Shown here: piece after piece, positions 25,102-34,121 of the stretch | Layout of the letters: each line of letters starts with the position of its first letter | Position numbering within the stretch: the first letter of the stretch is position 1 | Origin: Pseudonocardia hierapolitana | GTDB lineage: Bacteria > Actinomycetota > Actinomycetes > Mycobacteriales > Pseudonocardiaceae | DNA length: 64,000 nucleotides | Assembly (NCBI RefSeq): GCF_007994075.1 | Contig: NZ_VIWU01000001.1 | Span: 3,100,001-3,164,000 of the forward strand | Direction: 5' to 3' | Position numbers and translations under genes: made by a program | Notes under the pieces: generated by a model | Databases searched by the model: none | Seen by the model: only the letters and a program-made list of their open reading frames with translations | What the model was told of the DNA's origin: nothing

Positions 25102-26022
25102 TCAGGCCTCGAACTCCACATGCGCGGGATCCAGGTCGTCACGCACACCGCGGAACACCGGGTGCCACAGGCGCCCGGCCTCGGTCCGGCCGCTGTGGCT
25201 CACCTCGACGACCATGTGCGGGTCGCACCACCGCGCGCCCGCGACCTCCGCACGCGGCAGCGGCCCGGCGAACGGCGGGCCCTCCACCTGGATCAGCCGC
25301 TCCCGAAGGAGCCGCTGCACGCGCTCACCCGCCAGCCCCGAACCCACGCGGCCCACGTACCGCAGCACGCCGCCGTCCGGCACGCCGAGCAGCAGTGCGC
25401 CGATCCGGTTCGATCCGCTGCGCTCCGGTCGCCACCCGCCCACCACGCAGGCCTGCGAGTGCCGGTGGGTGACCTTCGTCCAGCTGGGGCTGCGGCGGCC
25501 GGGCCGGTACACGCCGTCGCGCCGCTTGGCGACGACGCCCTCCATCCCCCGCTCCCGCGTGGCGTCCAGCAACGCCGCGCCGTCGGTGTAGATCGGGGAG
25601 AGCGAGAGCACCGGGACCGACGCGAGGTCCAGCCGTTCCAGGGTGCCGCGACGCTCTGCGAACGGGCGTTCCAGCAGCGGCACGCCGTAGAGCCGGAGCA
25701 CGTCGAACACCATGAACGTGACGGGCCTCGCCTGCGCGATCCTCGGCGCGACCGGGCCGTGCATCCGCTCGGTCAGCGCCGCGAAGCTGGGCGCACCGTT
25801 CTCCAGCAACACAACCTCGCCGTCGAGGAGCACGTCGGGTGCGAGGCCGGTGAGGGCCGCGAGCTCGGGGAAGTTGGCGGTCACGTCGCGCTCGCTGCGG
25901 CTGGAGAGCCTGACCCGGCCGTCGGCGACGTCGGCGAGCAGCCGCATGCCGTCCCACTTCACCTCGAACAGCCACTCCGGGCCGCTCGGAAGGGCTCCGG
26001 GGGTGGCGAGCATGGGCTGCAC
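25102..26022 (-). CDS. ATP-dependent DNA ligase (LigC/LigD ligase-domain type)
   Basis: The 306-residue ligase has the adenylation lysine in FEVKWDGMRLL (motif I), DVLLDGEVVLL (motif III), GMEGVVAKRR (motif IV) and SPSWTKVTHR (motif V), followed by an OB-fold domain ending VVEVSHSGRTEAGRLWHPVF. It seals DNA breaks, most likely in nonhomologous end joining with Ku, which is encoded on the opposite strand just beyond a palindromic element. The GTG start giving MQPMLATPG is the usual start for this group. A decayed relative lies at 845-1631. Confidence 0.9.
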   Translation of the reverse strand: MQPMLATPGALPSGPEWLFEVKWDGMRLLADVADGRVRLSSRSERDVTANFPELAALTGLAPDVLLDGEVVLLENGAPSFAALTERMHGPVAPRIAQARPVTFMVFDVLRLYGVPLLERPFAERRGTLERLDLASVPVLSLSPIYTDGAALLDATRERGMEGVVAKRRDGVYRPGRRSPSWTKVTHRHSQACVVGGWRPERSGSNRIGALLLGVPDGGVLRYVGRVGSGLAGERVQRLLRERLIQVEGPPFAGPLPRAEVAGARWCDPHMVVEVSHSGRTEAGRLWHPVFRGVRDDLDPAHVEFEA

Positions 26023-26039
26023 GCCGCCATGCTGACACC

Positions 26040-26205
26040 TAGTGTCCCGGAGCGGAGGTCCACCACATAACTCGACGGCCCAGCTTTCCGCTGGCCGCAC
26101 CGGCGAACCGGCCGAGTACACCCGGTACGAGGCCGCCCCGCCGGCGCACCCAGCGGAAACCTGGATCCGCCGATTCATGCACCGGACCTCCGCTCCGGGA
26201 CACTA
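26040..26205. mobile_element. 166-bp palindromic MITE-like element between the end-joining genes
   Basis: The ends are a perfect 22-bp inverted repeat: TAGTGTCCCGGAGCGGAGG.. at 26040-26061 and its complement at 26184-26205. A second, near-perfect 15-bp pair lies inside: CCAGCTTTCCGCTGG at 26080-26094 and CCAGCGGAAACCTGG at 26150-26164, with almost equal spacing to each end. Weaker complementarity continues toward the centre, so the whole element can fold into one hairpin. No transposase is encoded and no clear target duplication is seen. It fills the divergent promoter region of ligase and Ku. A MITE or large regulatory palindrome are both possible. Confidence 0.65.
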
Positions 26206-26249
26206 ACTCGCGAAACGACTCGCGGAACGCGGAGGAAACGGGGGCTCGC

Positions 26250-27152
26250 ATGCGCGCGATGTGGAGCGGCGCGGTGTCGTTCGGACTGGTCAGCGTGCCG
26301 GTGAAGGCGTACTCGGCCACGTCCAACCACGACATCAGGTTCCACCAGGTGCACGCGGCCGACGGTGGACGGATCAAGTACAAGCGCACCTGCTCGATCG
26401 ACGGCGAGGAGGTGGAGTACGCCGACATCGTGAAGGGCTACGAGACCGAGGACGGCGAGCTGATCACCCTCGACGAGGAGGACCTCGACTCCCTGCCCAC
26501 GAAGTCCGGGCACGAGATCGACGTCGTCGAGTTCGTCCCGGCCGACCAGATCGACCCGCTGCTGTTCGACAAGAGCTACTACCTCGAACCGGACGCCAAG
26601 GCGGCCAAGCCGTACGCGCTGCTGCGCGAGGCGCTGGTGCAGACCGACCGGATGGCGGTCGTCAAGGTCGCGCTGCGGCAACGCGAGAGCATCGCGCTGC
26701 TGCGCGTGCGCGACAAGGCGATCGTGCTGCAGACGATGCTGTGGCCCGACGAGGTGCGCGAGCCCGAGTTCGACATCCTCGACGCCGAGGTCGAGCTGCG
26801 GCCCCAGGAGCTGACGATGGCCGCCTCGCTCGTGGAGAGCCTGGGCGCCGACTTCGACCCCACGCAGTTCCACGACGAGTACCGCGACGCGGTCGTCGAG
26901 CTGATCGAGCGCAAGCGCACCACCGGCGACACCCGGCCCGCCCCGGCCGCCGAGAAGCGCGACGAGGGCCCGGACAGCATGACCGACCTGCTCAGCGCGC
27001 TGCAGGCGAGCGTGGAGGCCGCGCGCGCCGCGACGGGGAAGCCCGCCGAGACACCAGCGGAACCCGAGGAGAAGAAGCCGGCCCCGCGCAAGTCGTCGTC
27101 GCGGAAGAAGGACGAGGACGAGGCCCCGCGCAAGCGGCGCAAGCCCGCCTGA
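26250..27152 (+). CDS. ku: Ku protein, nonhomologous end joining
   Basis: The 300-residue protein starts with the Ku core signature MWSGAVSFGLVSVPVKAYSAT and contains RIKYKRTCSIDGEEVEYADIVKGYE and FDKSYYLEPD. Ku forms a homodimeric ring on DNA ends and recruits LigD-type ligases. The C-terminal tail after about residue 255 is rich in Lys, Arg, Glu and Pro (RKSSSRKKDEDEAPRKRRK), as in actinobacterial Ku proteins with DNA-bridging tails. The ligase partner is divergent across the palindromic element. The gene start follows GGAGGAAACGG at a loose spacing. Confidence 0.95.
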   Translation: MRAMWSGAVSFGLVSVPVKAYSATSNHDIRFHQVHAADGGRIKYKRTCSIDGEEVEYADIVKGYETEDGELITLDEEDLDSLPTKSGHEIDVVEFVPADQIDPLLFDKSYYLEPDAKAAKPYALLREALVQTDRMAVVKVALRQRESIALLRVRDKAIVLQTMLWPDEVREPEFDILDAEVELRPQELTMAASLVESLGADFDPTQFHDEYRDAVVELIERKRTTGDTRPAPAAEKRDEGPDSMTDLLSALQASVEAARAATGKPAETPAEPEEKKPAPRKSSSRKKDEDEAPRKRRKPA

Positions 27153-27171
27153 GCGCTCCCGATTCCGAGGG

Positions 27172-28413
27172 TCAGGGGCCCAGTGCGTTCTCGGGGGGCC
27201 TCTCGTCGGCCGCCAACGCGTCGAACAGGGCCTTCGCTCTCGTGCGGTCCCAGTTCACCGCGCCGTCGCGGACCGGGACCGTGGTCGAGACGCCGTCCGA
27301 GAGACCGCGCATCGCCAAGCCGAGCTGGGCCAGGTGCCAGACGTGCGTGCCGCCGTCCACCGCGATCGAGCCGGACAGCCCGGTGGCCAGCGGGACGATG
27401 CGGAACGGGTTGAACAGGGTGCCCGGGCTCGTGGCCTTGTCCAGCAACGCGGAGATGAAGGCGCGCTGGCGCTCCACCCGCCCGAAGTCGGACGACGCGG
27501 TGGCGCGCGTGCGCACGTAGCCGAGCGCGGTGGCCTCGTCGAGCGTCTGGCAGCCGGCCTCGATGTCCAGCGCGGCCTTCGGGTCCTTGATCGCCTCGGG
27601 GACGCACATCTCGACACCGCCGACCGCGTCGACCACGGACACGATGCCGAGGAAGCCGATCTCGACGTAGTGGTCGATGCGCAGGCCGGTGGCGTTCTCG
27701 ACGGTGCGGACGAGCAGCTCGGGCCCCCCGCCTTCGGCGCCGCCACCGCGAGCGTATGCTGAATTGATCTTGTGGCGGCCCTTGCCGGGGATGTCGACGA
27801 TGGAGTCACGCGGGATGCTGACCAGGGTGGTGGGCCCGCTGCCGGTGTGCAGAAGCATGATCGTGTCGGTGAGCTCCGACTCCGGGTCGCCCGTGGCGTA
27901 CTCCTTGCGCTGCTCGGCCGTGAGGTTCGCCCGGCTGTCGGAGCCGACGATCAGCCAGTTGGTGCCTTCCGACGACGCCTCGCTGTTCGACGGCAGCGCG
28001 GGCACCCGGGCGAGCGTGCCGTCCACGTACACGGCGAACCCGGCCGCCGCGACCAGCAGGGCGAGCAGCGCGATGCCCAGCCTGCGCCCCCAGCGCGGCC
28101 TGCCCCGGACGGGACGTGGCCGCGGCGGGCGCCGCGGCGGGGCGCCGGTGGCCCCCTGCGGACCCTTGCGACGCTGGGCCGGGAGCAACGCGGTGCGCTG
28201 CAACGGACGCGGCCTGCGCGGGGGTGCAGGAGGCGGCGGCGGGTACCCCGCTCCCTGCCCGGGCGGTGGGGGCGGAGGCGGATAGGCCCGCCCCGGGTGC
28301 GGCCGTTGCGGCTGCCCCCGTTGCGGCTGGCCCCATTGGGGGGCTCCGCCGCGGCGTCCCGGCACTGGTGGCCGCCCCGGGGGCGGCCCACCTCTGCCAC
28401 GGAAGTCGTCCAT
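27172..28413 (-). CDS. LytR-CpsA-Psr (LCP) family protein
   Basis: The 413-residue protein has a long cytoplasmic N-terminus rich in Pro, Arg and Gly, one membrane helix (LGIALLALLVAAAGFAVYV) and an extracellular LCP domain. Key motifs are LIVGSDSRANL, TDTIMLLHT, LVSIPRDSIVDIP, KINSAYA and the later YVRTRATASSDFGRVERQRAFI. LCP enzymes move lipid-linked glycopolymers such as arabinogalactan or wall teichoic acid onto peptidoglycan. The ATG at 28413 is preferred to a GTG nine bases upstream. It is convergent with ku. Confidence 0.9.
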   Translation of the reverse strand: MDDFRGRGGPPPGRPPVPGRRGGAPQWGQPQRGQPQRPHPGRAYPPPPPPPGQGAGYPPPPPAPPRRPRPLQRTALLPAQRRKGPQGATGAPPRRPPRPRPVRGRPRWGRRLGIALLALLVAAAGFAVYVDGTLARVPALPSNSEASSEGTNWLIVGSDSRANLTAEQRKEYATGDPESELTDTIMLLHTGSGPTTLVSIPRDSIVDIPGKGRHKINSAYARGGGAEGGGPELLVRTVENATGLRIDHYVEIGFLGIVSVVDAVGGVEMCVPEAIKDPKAALDIEAGCQTLDEATALGYVRTRATASSDFGRVERQRAFISALLDKATSPGTLFNPFRIVPLATGLSGSIAVDGGTHVWHLAQLGLAMRGLSDGVSTTVPVRDGAVNWDRTRAKALFDALAADERPPENALGP

Positions 28414-28504
28414 GCTCCCCACCCGTCGCGATCGGTGTACAGGTCGTGCATGAAGAGGGACGCACGGGCGGGCGGTCAGGTTCCACCGGCGCGCCGGGCG
28501 GCCG

Positions 28505-29026
28505 TCAGGAAGAGAGCAGCGGCTCCCCCTCGAAGAAGCCGAGCTTCTCGCAGTAGAACTCGAGCCCGACGCCGTTGGGGTCGCGGAAGTAGAGGCTGTT
28601 CTCCACGCCCCGGTCCGGTCCGAGGTAGGAGACGCCCGCGGCGTCCAGGCGTTCCTTCGCGGCCGCGAACTCCTCCGGCGAGGTGGAGAGCGCCAGGTGC
28701 TGAACGGCGCCGATCGTCTCGGAGAAGTCCGGGTGGTCGTGGCCGGGGAAGTCGAAGAAGCCCAGGAGGTTGTTGTTCCCGATGTCGAAGAAGAAGTGGC
28801 TGGACCCGGCGTAGTCGCGGTTCTCCACGAGCTCGACGAGCGGGAACCCGAGCAGCTCCTGGTAGAACCGGATCGTCTCCTCGACGTCCCGGCAGATCAG
28901 CGCGAGGTGGTGCACCCCCTGCACGGTGGATGCGGGGCGCTTGGCGATGTCGACGAGGTAGCGCTCCTTCAGCTCCGCCCGTCGGGCGCGGATCGCCTCG
29001 AGCTCGGCTCCTTGCGGCTGTGGCAT
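28505..29026 (-). CDS. VOC (glyoxalase/dioxygenase fold) family protein
   Basis: The 173-residue protein contains a complete vicinal oxygen chelate domain: GVHHLALICRDVEETIRFYQELLGF, then AVQHLALSTSPEEF and the terminal DPNGVGLEFY. His in VHHLAL, His in VQHLAL and Glu in LEFY are the expected metal ligands. Members include glyoxalases, ring-cleaving dioxygenases and drug-binding proteins; the substrate here cannot be told. It lies downstream of the metallo-hydrolase gene on the same strand and may be co-transcribed. Confidence 0.85.
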   Translation of the reverse strand: MPQPQGAELEAIRARRAELKERYLVDIAKRPASTVQGVHHLALICRDVEETIRFYQELLGFPLVELVENRDYAGSSHFFFDIGNNNLLGFFDFPGHDHPDFSETIGAVQHLALSTSPEEFAAAKERLDAAGVSYLGPDRGVENSLYFRDPNGVGLEFYCEKLGFFEGEPLLSS

Positions 29027-29042
29027 CGGATCATCCCTTCGT

Positions 29043-29822
29043 TCACGACGTCCCGGCGCGCAGCACGAGCCCGTCGACGGCTGCGGCGTGCTCGGCCTCT
29101 CCCGACCGGGCCAGCATCTCGGGCCCCATGTGCGTCAACACCAGCCGGCCCGCCGCCAGCTCGCCAGCATGCTCGCGCAACGTCCGGTAGTCGAGGTGGT
29201 AGCGCACCTGCCGATCCCAGGTGTAGGCCTCGCAGGCGAAGACCTCCGCCCCGTCGGCCGCCGGGACCAGCGCCGGGGTCCACGCGGTGTCACCGGAGTA
29301 GCCGAAGCCGTGCCCGCCCGCGTCGACGCGCACCGCGAGCGCAGGCGCGCCGCTCGCGTGGTCGACCTCCCAGCCGCGCACGGAGAACGGCCCGTGCCGG
29401 AGGCTGCCCCCGGCACCGTCGAGCTCCACCACCTCCACCTCGAACCGCCGCTTCACCCCGGTGGAGCCGGGGTAGAGCGTCTCCATCGCGGTGTGCAGCC
29501 GGTCGCGCGTGCTCACCGGCCCGAACACGGTGAGCGGCGCAGTGCGCCGGGTGAACTGGCCGTCGAGGACGAGGAACGGCAGCCCGCCGAAGTGGTCACC
29601 GTGCAGGTGGGTGATGACGACGGCCCCGACCTCGCCCGGGTCGATGCCCTGGGCGCGCATCGCCGTGAGGCTCGTGGCACCGCAGTCGACGAGCGCGGTG
29701 GCCCCGTCCGCCCGCACCCGGATGCACGTCTGGAAGCGGCCACCGCTGCCGAACGCGTCCCCGCTGCCGACGAACGTGATCTCCACTTCCGGCACTGTGC
29801 CACTCGGGTCGGGTGCGCGCAT
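29043..29822 (-). CDS. MBL-fold metallo-hydrolase (RNase Z-like)
   Basis: The 259-residue protein has the metallo-beta-lactamase metal site ITHLHGDHFGGLPF, with the further ligands in GFGYSGDTAW and VLTHMGPEM. The N-terminus VEITFVGSGDAFGSGGRFQT resembles the RNase Z/arylsulfatase branch that binds two zinc ions. The exosite needed for tRNA processing is not obvious, so a phosphodiesterase or lactonase activity is as likely. Its gene ends 17 bases before the VOC gene. Confidence 0.85.
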   Translation of the reverse strand: MRAPDPSGTVPEVEITFVGSGDAFGSGGRFQTCIRVRADGATALVDCGATSLTAMRAQGIDPGEVGAVVITHLHGDHFGGLPFLVLDGQFTRRTAPLTVFGPVSTRDRLHTAMETLYPGSTGVKRRFEVEVVELDGAGGSLRHGPFSVRGWEVDHASGAPALAVRVDAGGHGFGYSGDTAWTPALVPAADGAEVFACEAYTWDRQVRYHLDYRTLREHAGELAAGRLVLTHMGPEMLARSGEAEHAAAVDGLVLRAGTS

Positions 29823-29886
29823 CACCCCGCGGGTAGTCCGGTCGCATGATCGACCGCTTCGCCCGCCTCTGCACGGGCGCGTAGCC

Positions 29887-30336
29887 GTGCAGACCTTCCT
29901 CCCCTACCCCGACTTCGCCGCCAGCGCCGCCGTGCTGGACGACCGAAGGCTCGGCAAGCAGCGCGTGGAGGCGCTGCAGGTGTTGCGCGCGCTGACGTGG
30001 ACGACGTACGGCTGGAAGCACCACCCGGCCGTGCGCATGTGGGAGGGCCACCCGGACGGGGTCGCCGCGTACGGCCTCGCCGTCTGCGCGGAGTGGGCCC
30101 GCCGCGGCCGTCCCGACACCTGCGCCGCGACGATCGCCACCGACCTCGCGTCCGCGGGCCGTCCGGGTCCCCGGACCCAGGCCGAGCTCGCGCGGCGGTG
30201 CGAGCTGCCGGCCTGGCTCGGCGACGAGCGGGTGCACCGCAGCCACCGCTCCGCGCTGGTGCGCAAGGCCCCGGAGTTCTACGGGCCGCTGTTCCCGGAC
30301 GCGGATCCCGGGGAGGACTACTTCTGGCCGGTCTAG
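29887..30336 (+). CDS. MSMEG_6728-type conserved protein (pyrimidine dimer DNA glycosylase-like)
   Basis: The 149-residue protein starts MQTFLPYPDF and carries DDRRLGKQRVEALQVLRAL and the YGWKHHPAVRMWEGH region, which match the small actinobacterial family named after MSMEG_6728. This family is distantly related to T4 endonuclease V, a glycosylase/AP lyase acting on UV dimers. The basic KQR helix and histidines fit DNA binding, but catalysis is not proven. It ends FYGPLFPDADPGEDYFWPV and overlaps the convergent isomerase gene by four bases. Confidence 0.8.
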   Translation: MQTFLPYPDFAASAAVLDDRRLGKQRVEALQVLRALTWTTYGWKHHPAVRMWEGHPDGVAAYGLAVCAEWARRGRPDTCAATIATDLASAGRPGPRTQAELARRCELPAWLGDERVHRSHRSALVRKAPEFYGPLFPDADPGEDYFWPV

Positions 30337-31070
30337 AGCCAGCGGGGTGGAGCCGGGACGGCGGTGGGAGCGCCGTCGGCCCCTACGGCCTCGAGGGCGT
30401 CGGCGCCGGTGCGGCCCACCAACCAGCCGAGCACCTGGGCCGCGTCGCCGCGCACCCGCAGCGGCTCGTCCGAGGCGGGCCCGAGCGTCCAGGTCCGTTC
30501 CCGGTCGGTGGGGGCCAGCACCGCGGACGGACAGCCCTCGGCGGCCGACAGCGTGCCGGTGGAGTCGTCGAGCAGGGTGTCCACGACGTCGGGGGCGATC
30601 TCCGCGACGGAGACCCCTGCGTCGAGGTCCACCGCGTGCAGCCACACCTCGCGCACCCGCATCCACGGGATCTCGGCGGCCGGGATCGGCCTGCCCTGCG
30701 CGGTGCGGACCTCCGACCGCCATGTCGTCTCGTCGAGGGCGGCGAGAGCGGCGTCGAGGTCGGCGGCGGTGCTGACGAGCTCCGCGCGCAGGACGTCGAC
30801 CGGCGCCTGCGACGACGACTCGATCTCCGCGGCCCTGGCCTCCCGCGACGGGTACATCGGCGTCTCGATCCCGGTGCGCGCCCAGGTGGCCAGGCGGGTG
30901 AGCGCCTCGGCGTTGCGGGCGACGTGCGCGACGACGTGCGCGCGGTTCCAGCCGGGCAGGGCGCTCGGCGCGCGCAGCGCGTCGTCGGGAAGGGCGCCGA
31001 CCGCCCGGGTGAGGAGCTCGGTGCCCGCTCCCATCCAGGGCAGGGTCACTGCGGTGTCACGGCGATCCAC
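30333..31070 (-). CDS. Mycothiol-dependent maleylpyruvate isomerase-type protein
   Basis: The 245-residue protein has the DinB-like four-helix metal fold: ALPGWNRAHVVAHVARNAEAL near the start with one His ligand, and IPWMRVREVWLHAVDLDAG carrying the Glu and second His. A C-terminal mycothiol-domain-like segment follows (RVRGDAAQVLGWLVGRT). Family members isomerise maleylpyruvate in gentisate breakdown or perform other thiol-dependent steps. No gentisate pathway gene is adjacent. It implies that the host makes mycothiol. Confidence 0.85.
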   Translation of the reverse strand: MDRRDTAVTLPWMGAGTELLTRAVGALPDDALRAPSALPGWNRAHVVAHVARNAEALTRLATWARTGIETPMYPSREARAAEIESSSQAPVDVLRAELVSTAADLDAALAALDETTWRSEVRTAQGRPIPAAEIPWMRVREVWLHAVDLDAGVSVAEIAPDVVDTLLDDSTGTLSAAEGCPSAVLAPTDRERTWTLGPASDEPLRVRGDAAQVLGWLVGRTGADALEAVGADGAPTAVPAPPRWL

Positions 31071-31089
31071 GTACGGATCGTAGGCGCGG

Positions 31090-32238
31090 TCAGCCCCCGG
31101 CGAGCGGATCAGGGCGGGCGGCCCGGCGCAGCTCGGGGATGCGCAGGCGCCGTCCCGGGGCCGGACGGCGACCCGCCACCAGGCCGAGCCCTGCGCGCAG
31201 GGCGCTGGCGGCGTCGAGCGTGGCGTCGCGTGCGGCGGCGCTCAGCGCGGTGAAGCTGGCGTAGCCGTGTACGAGGCCGGGGAAGCGGCGGGCGACCACC
31301 GGCACCCCTGCCTCGCGCAACCGGGCGGCGAGCTGCTCGCCCTCGTCGCGCAACGGGTCGAATCCTGCGGTCGCGAGGTACACCGGCGGCATGCCGGACA
31401 GGTCGTGCGCACGCAGGATCGCGCCGCGTGTGTCGTCGGTCGGCACGCCGTCGGGCAGGTACATGCGCTCGAGGTCGCGCAGGAGATCGGCGGTGAGCCC
31501 GAACCCCGTGCCGAACAGCTCCCGCGATCCTCCGTCGCACTCGGCGTCCGTGACGGGGTACAGCGCGAGGACGAACGCCGGCACGGGCCCGCCGAGAACG
31601 GCCTGCTGGTGGGCGACGACGAGCGCGAGGTTGCCACCGGCGCTGTCGCCGCCGACCGCGATCAGGTCCGGTTGGACGCCGAACGCGGCCGCGTCGGCCC
31701 GGACCGCCCGGAACGCCGCGAGGGCGTCCTCCAGCGCCGCCGGGTACGGGTGCTCCGGCGCCAGCCGGTACTCCACCGAGAGCACGCGCACTCCCGACTG
31801 GGCGGCGAGCAGCCGGCAGAGCGGGTCGGTGGACGCGACGCTGCCCATCACGAAACCGCCGCCGTGGAAGTAGACGATCAGCGACCGGGTCTCGGGCACG
31901 GCGGGCGGGACGTACAGCCGGGCGGGCAGCGGTCCGGCCTCACCGGGCACCTGCAGGTCGCGCGTCTCGATGTGCGCGAGGAGGGCGTCCGCCACGAGGT
32001 CGGCGGCGAGGTCGGCCTGGCGACGCTGCTCGGCGAGGGTGGCCCGGTCGACCGTGCCGCCGTCGCTGCTGGACAGCAACCGGTCCACCCGGCCGAGGAG
32101 CTGGAGGTCGAGGTCGAGCTCCTGCTCGTCCACCCGGATCGGACGGCCGGCGAGCAGGCGCTTGACCGGTCTGGGCAGCCCGAACAGGACGCGGAACACC
32201 CACCGCAGCGCCTGCACGCGCACCTTCTCGCCGATCAC
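31090..32238 (-). CDS. Alpha/beta hydrolase of the hormone-sensitive lipase (HSL/GDSAG) family
   Basis: The 382-residue esterase has the oxyanion motif VYFHGGGFVMGS, nucleophile GDSAGGNLAL, the catalytic Asp in GFDPLRDEG and His in LVHGYASF. HSL-family enzymes hydrolyse short to medium acyl esters in the cytoplasm. An N-terminal helical cap of about 100 residues precedes the catalytic core. A basic, proline-containing tail follows the His. The GTG start has weak support. It stands alone upstream of the sugar ABC genes. Confidence 0.88.
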   Translation of the reverse strand: MIGEKVRVQALRWVFRVLFGLPRPVKRLLAGRPIRVDEQELDLDLQLLGRVDRLLSSSDGGTVDRATLAEQRRQADLAADLVADALLAHIETRDLQVPGEAGPLPARLYVPPAVPETRSLIVYFHGGGFVMGSVASTDPLCRLLAAQSGVRVLSVEYRLAPEHPYPAALEDALAAFRAVRADAAAFGVQPDLIAVGGDSAGGNLALVVAHQQAVLGGPVPAFVLALYPVTDAECDGGSRELFGTGFGLTADLLRDLERMYLPDGVPTDDTRGAILRAHDLSGMPPVYLATAGFDPLRDEGEQLAARLREAGVPVVARRFPGLVHGYASFTALSAAARDATLDAASALRAGLGLVAGRRPAPGRRLRIPELRRAARPDPLAGG

Positions 32239-32284
32239 ATCCGCACGGTACGCCGCGACGAGCAGATCGTCCCGGCGAGCGCGC

Positions 32285-33187
32285 TCACTTGAGTGCGCCC
32301 ACCGCCAGCCCGTCCTGGATCCGCCGCTGGAACGCGATGTACACCGCGAGCACCGGCAGCAGGGCGATCACCAGACCGGCGAAGAGCGCGCTCCAGTCGG
32401 AGCGGTAGCCCTGGTTGGCCGCCAGCACCGCGAGCCCCTGGGAGAGCACGTACCGCTCCTGGTCGGGCATGAGCACCAGCGGCAGCAGGAACTGGTTCCA
32501 CAAACCCAGGAAGTTGAGGATGCCGACGCTGATCATCCCCGGCCTCGCCAGCGGCAGCATGATCCGGAAGAACGCACCCGAGTGCGAGCAGCCGTCGAGC
32601 ATCGCCGCCTCGACGAGCGCGCCCGGCAGCGTCCGGAAGAAGCTCGTGAGGAAGAAGACGGTGAACGGGAGCGCGTACGCCGTGTAGACGAGGATCAGCC
32701 CGTGGTAGGTGCCGAGCATGCCGAGGTTCTGCACCACGAAGAACAGCGGCACGAGCGCCAGGAAGATCGGGAACGTCATCCCGGCCACGAAGGTGTAGTA
32801 GATCGCGTTGCGGCCCGGGAACTCGTACCGGGCGAGCACGTAGGCGACCATCGCGCCGAGCAGCATCACCAGCACCACCGCCGCGCAGACGACGATCGCG
32901 CTGTTGATGAAGTACCGGCCGATGTTCGCCGTGGTCCAGGCCCGCACGAAGTTCTCGAAGTGCCACTCCGTGGGCGGGCTCCACGGGCTCGTGAAGATCT
33001 CGCGGTCGGACTTGAAGCTGGTGAGCACGGCCCACAGCAGGGGCACCACGCCCAGCAGCACCCATACGACGAGCAGCCCGTGCGATACGGCGTTCAGGCC
33101 GCGCTCGCCCGCCGACCCCCCGTCCTGCGCCCGCCGGGCGGGCGAGCGCGGCGGCACGGAGACCGGGGTGCGCGTGTCGATCGACAT
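32285..33187 (-). CDS. Carbohydrate ABC transporter permease (MalG type)
   Basis: The 300-residue membrane protein has six hydrophobic segments and the ATPase-contact loop LVEAAMLDGCSHSGAFFRIMLPLARPG, which is the EAA loop of the MalG family. The C-terminus ends RRIQDGLAVGALK, as usual for this group. It pairs with the permease encoded just upstream. No ATPase gene is in the cluster, so a shared MsiK-like ATPase elsewhere is likely, which is usual in actinobacteria. Confidence 0.9.
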   Translation of the reverse strand: MSIDTRTPVSVPPRSPARRAQDGGSAGERGLNAVSHGLLVVWVLLGVVPLLWAVLTSFKSDREIFTSPWSPPTEWHFENFVRAWTTANIGRYFINSAIVVCAAVVLVMLLGAMVAYVLARYEFPGRNAIYYTFVAGMTFPIFLALVPLFFVVQNLGMLGTYHGLILVYTAYALPFTVFFLTSFFRTLPGALVEAAMLDGCSHSGAFFRIMLPLARPGMISVGILNFLGLWNQFLLPLVLMPDQERYVLSQGLAVLAANQGYRSDWSALFAGLVIALLPVLAVYIAFQRRIQDGLAVGALK

Positions 33188-33197
33188 CCGACTCTCC

Positions 33198-34109
33198 TCA
33201 GAACTCGACCCGCTCGCGGCGGCCCATGCGCAGGACCACGATCGCCAGCACCAACGTCACCAGGCAGAGCGCCACCCCGATGGCCGACGCGTAGCCGAAC
33301 CGGCCTTCGGTGAACGCCGCGCGGTACAGGTACTGCGCCACGACCTCGGTCGACCCGTCCGGGCCGCCGTCGGGCAGCATCACCTGCAGCAGCGCGAAGC
33401 AGTCGAGCATCAGGATCCCGAGGTAGATGTACGAGGTCTTGAGACTGTCGGTGAGCATCGGGATCGTGATGCTCACGAACGTCCTGAACCCGCCCGCGCC
33501 GTCGAGCACGGCAGCCTCGAACACGTCCGTGGGCAGCGACTTCATGGCCGCGCTGAGCACGATGTAGAAGAAGCCGACGAAGCTCCAGATCAGCACGGCC
33601 ATCACCGCGGGCAGCGCGAAGGTCGTGTCCCCCAGCCACGCGCGGGTGAGCCAGTCGAACCCGACCAGCCGCAGCAGGCCGTTCAGCAGCCCTGCCTCCG
33701 GGTTGTAGAAGAACCCGAACAGCACACCCGCGATCACCAGCGGAACGACGTGCGGGAAGACGAACACGACCTGGTAGAAGCGGGAGCCGCGCACGCCGCC
33801 GTGCCCGACGGAGCCGCGCCGCCCCGCCACCGTGGTCATGGTGGCGAGGAACAGCGCGATCCCGAGCGTCACGACCGGAACGACGATCAGCAGCAGCGCG
33901 TTGTGCCACATCGCCCGCCAGAACCGCCCGTCGCCGAGCAGTTCCGCGTAGTTCGCCAACCCGATGAAGTTCCGGTTCGGCGAGAAGCCCCGCCAGTCGG
34001 TCATCGAGATGTAGATCGCCTGAAGGTACGGCGACACCACGAAGACGATGTAGAGCAGCAACGGGATCGCGAGGAAGCTCGCGACGAACCGGTACTTTCC
34101 GTAGCGCAT
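33198..34109 (-). CDS. Carbohydrate ABC transporter permease (MalF type)
   Basis: The 303-residue protein has six membrane helices and the EAA loop VFEAAVLDGAGGFRTFVSITIPML. The early motif YISMTDWRGF with the first periplasmic loop is typical of the MalF/UgpA branch. It forms the heterodimeric channel with the product of the next gene, which starts ten bases after its stop. Both serve the binding protein encoded upstream. Confidence 0.9.
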   Translation of the reverse strand: MRYGKYRFVASFLAIPLLLYIVFVVSPYLQAIYISMTDWRGFSPNRNFIGLANYAELLGDGRFWRAMWHNALLLIVVPVVTLGIALFLATMTTVAGRRGSVGHGGVRGSRFYQVVFVFPHVVPLVIAGVLFGFFYNPEAGLLNGLLRLVGFDWLTRAWLGDTTFALPAVMAVLIWSFVGFFYIVLSAAMKSLPTDVFEAAVLDGAGGFRTFVSITIPMLTDSLKTSYIYLGILMLDCFALLQVMLPDGGPDGSTEVVAQYLYRAAFTEGRFGYASAIGVALCLVTLVLAIVVLRMGRRERVEF

Positions 34110-34121
34110 GGAAACGGCCCC

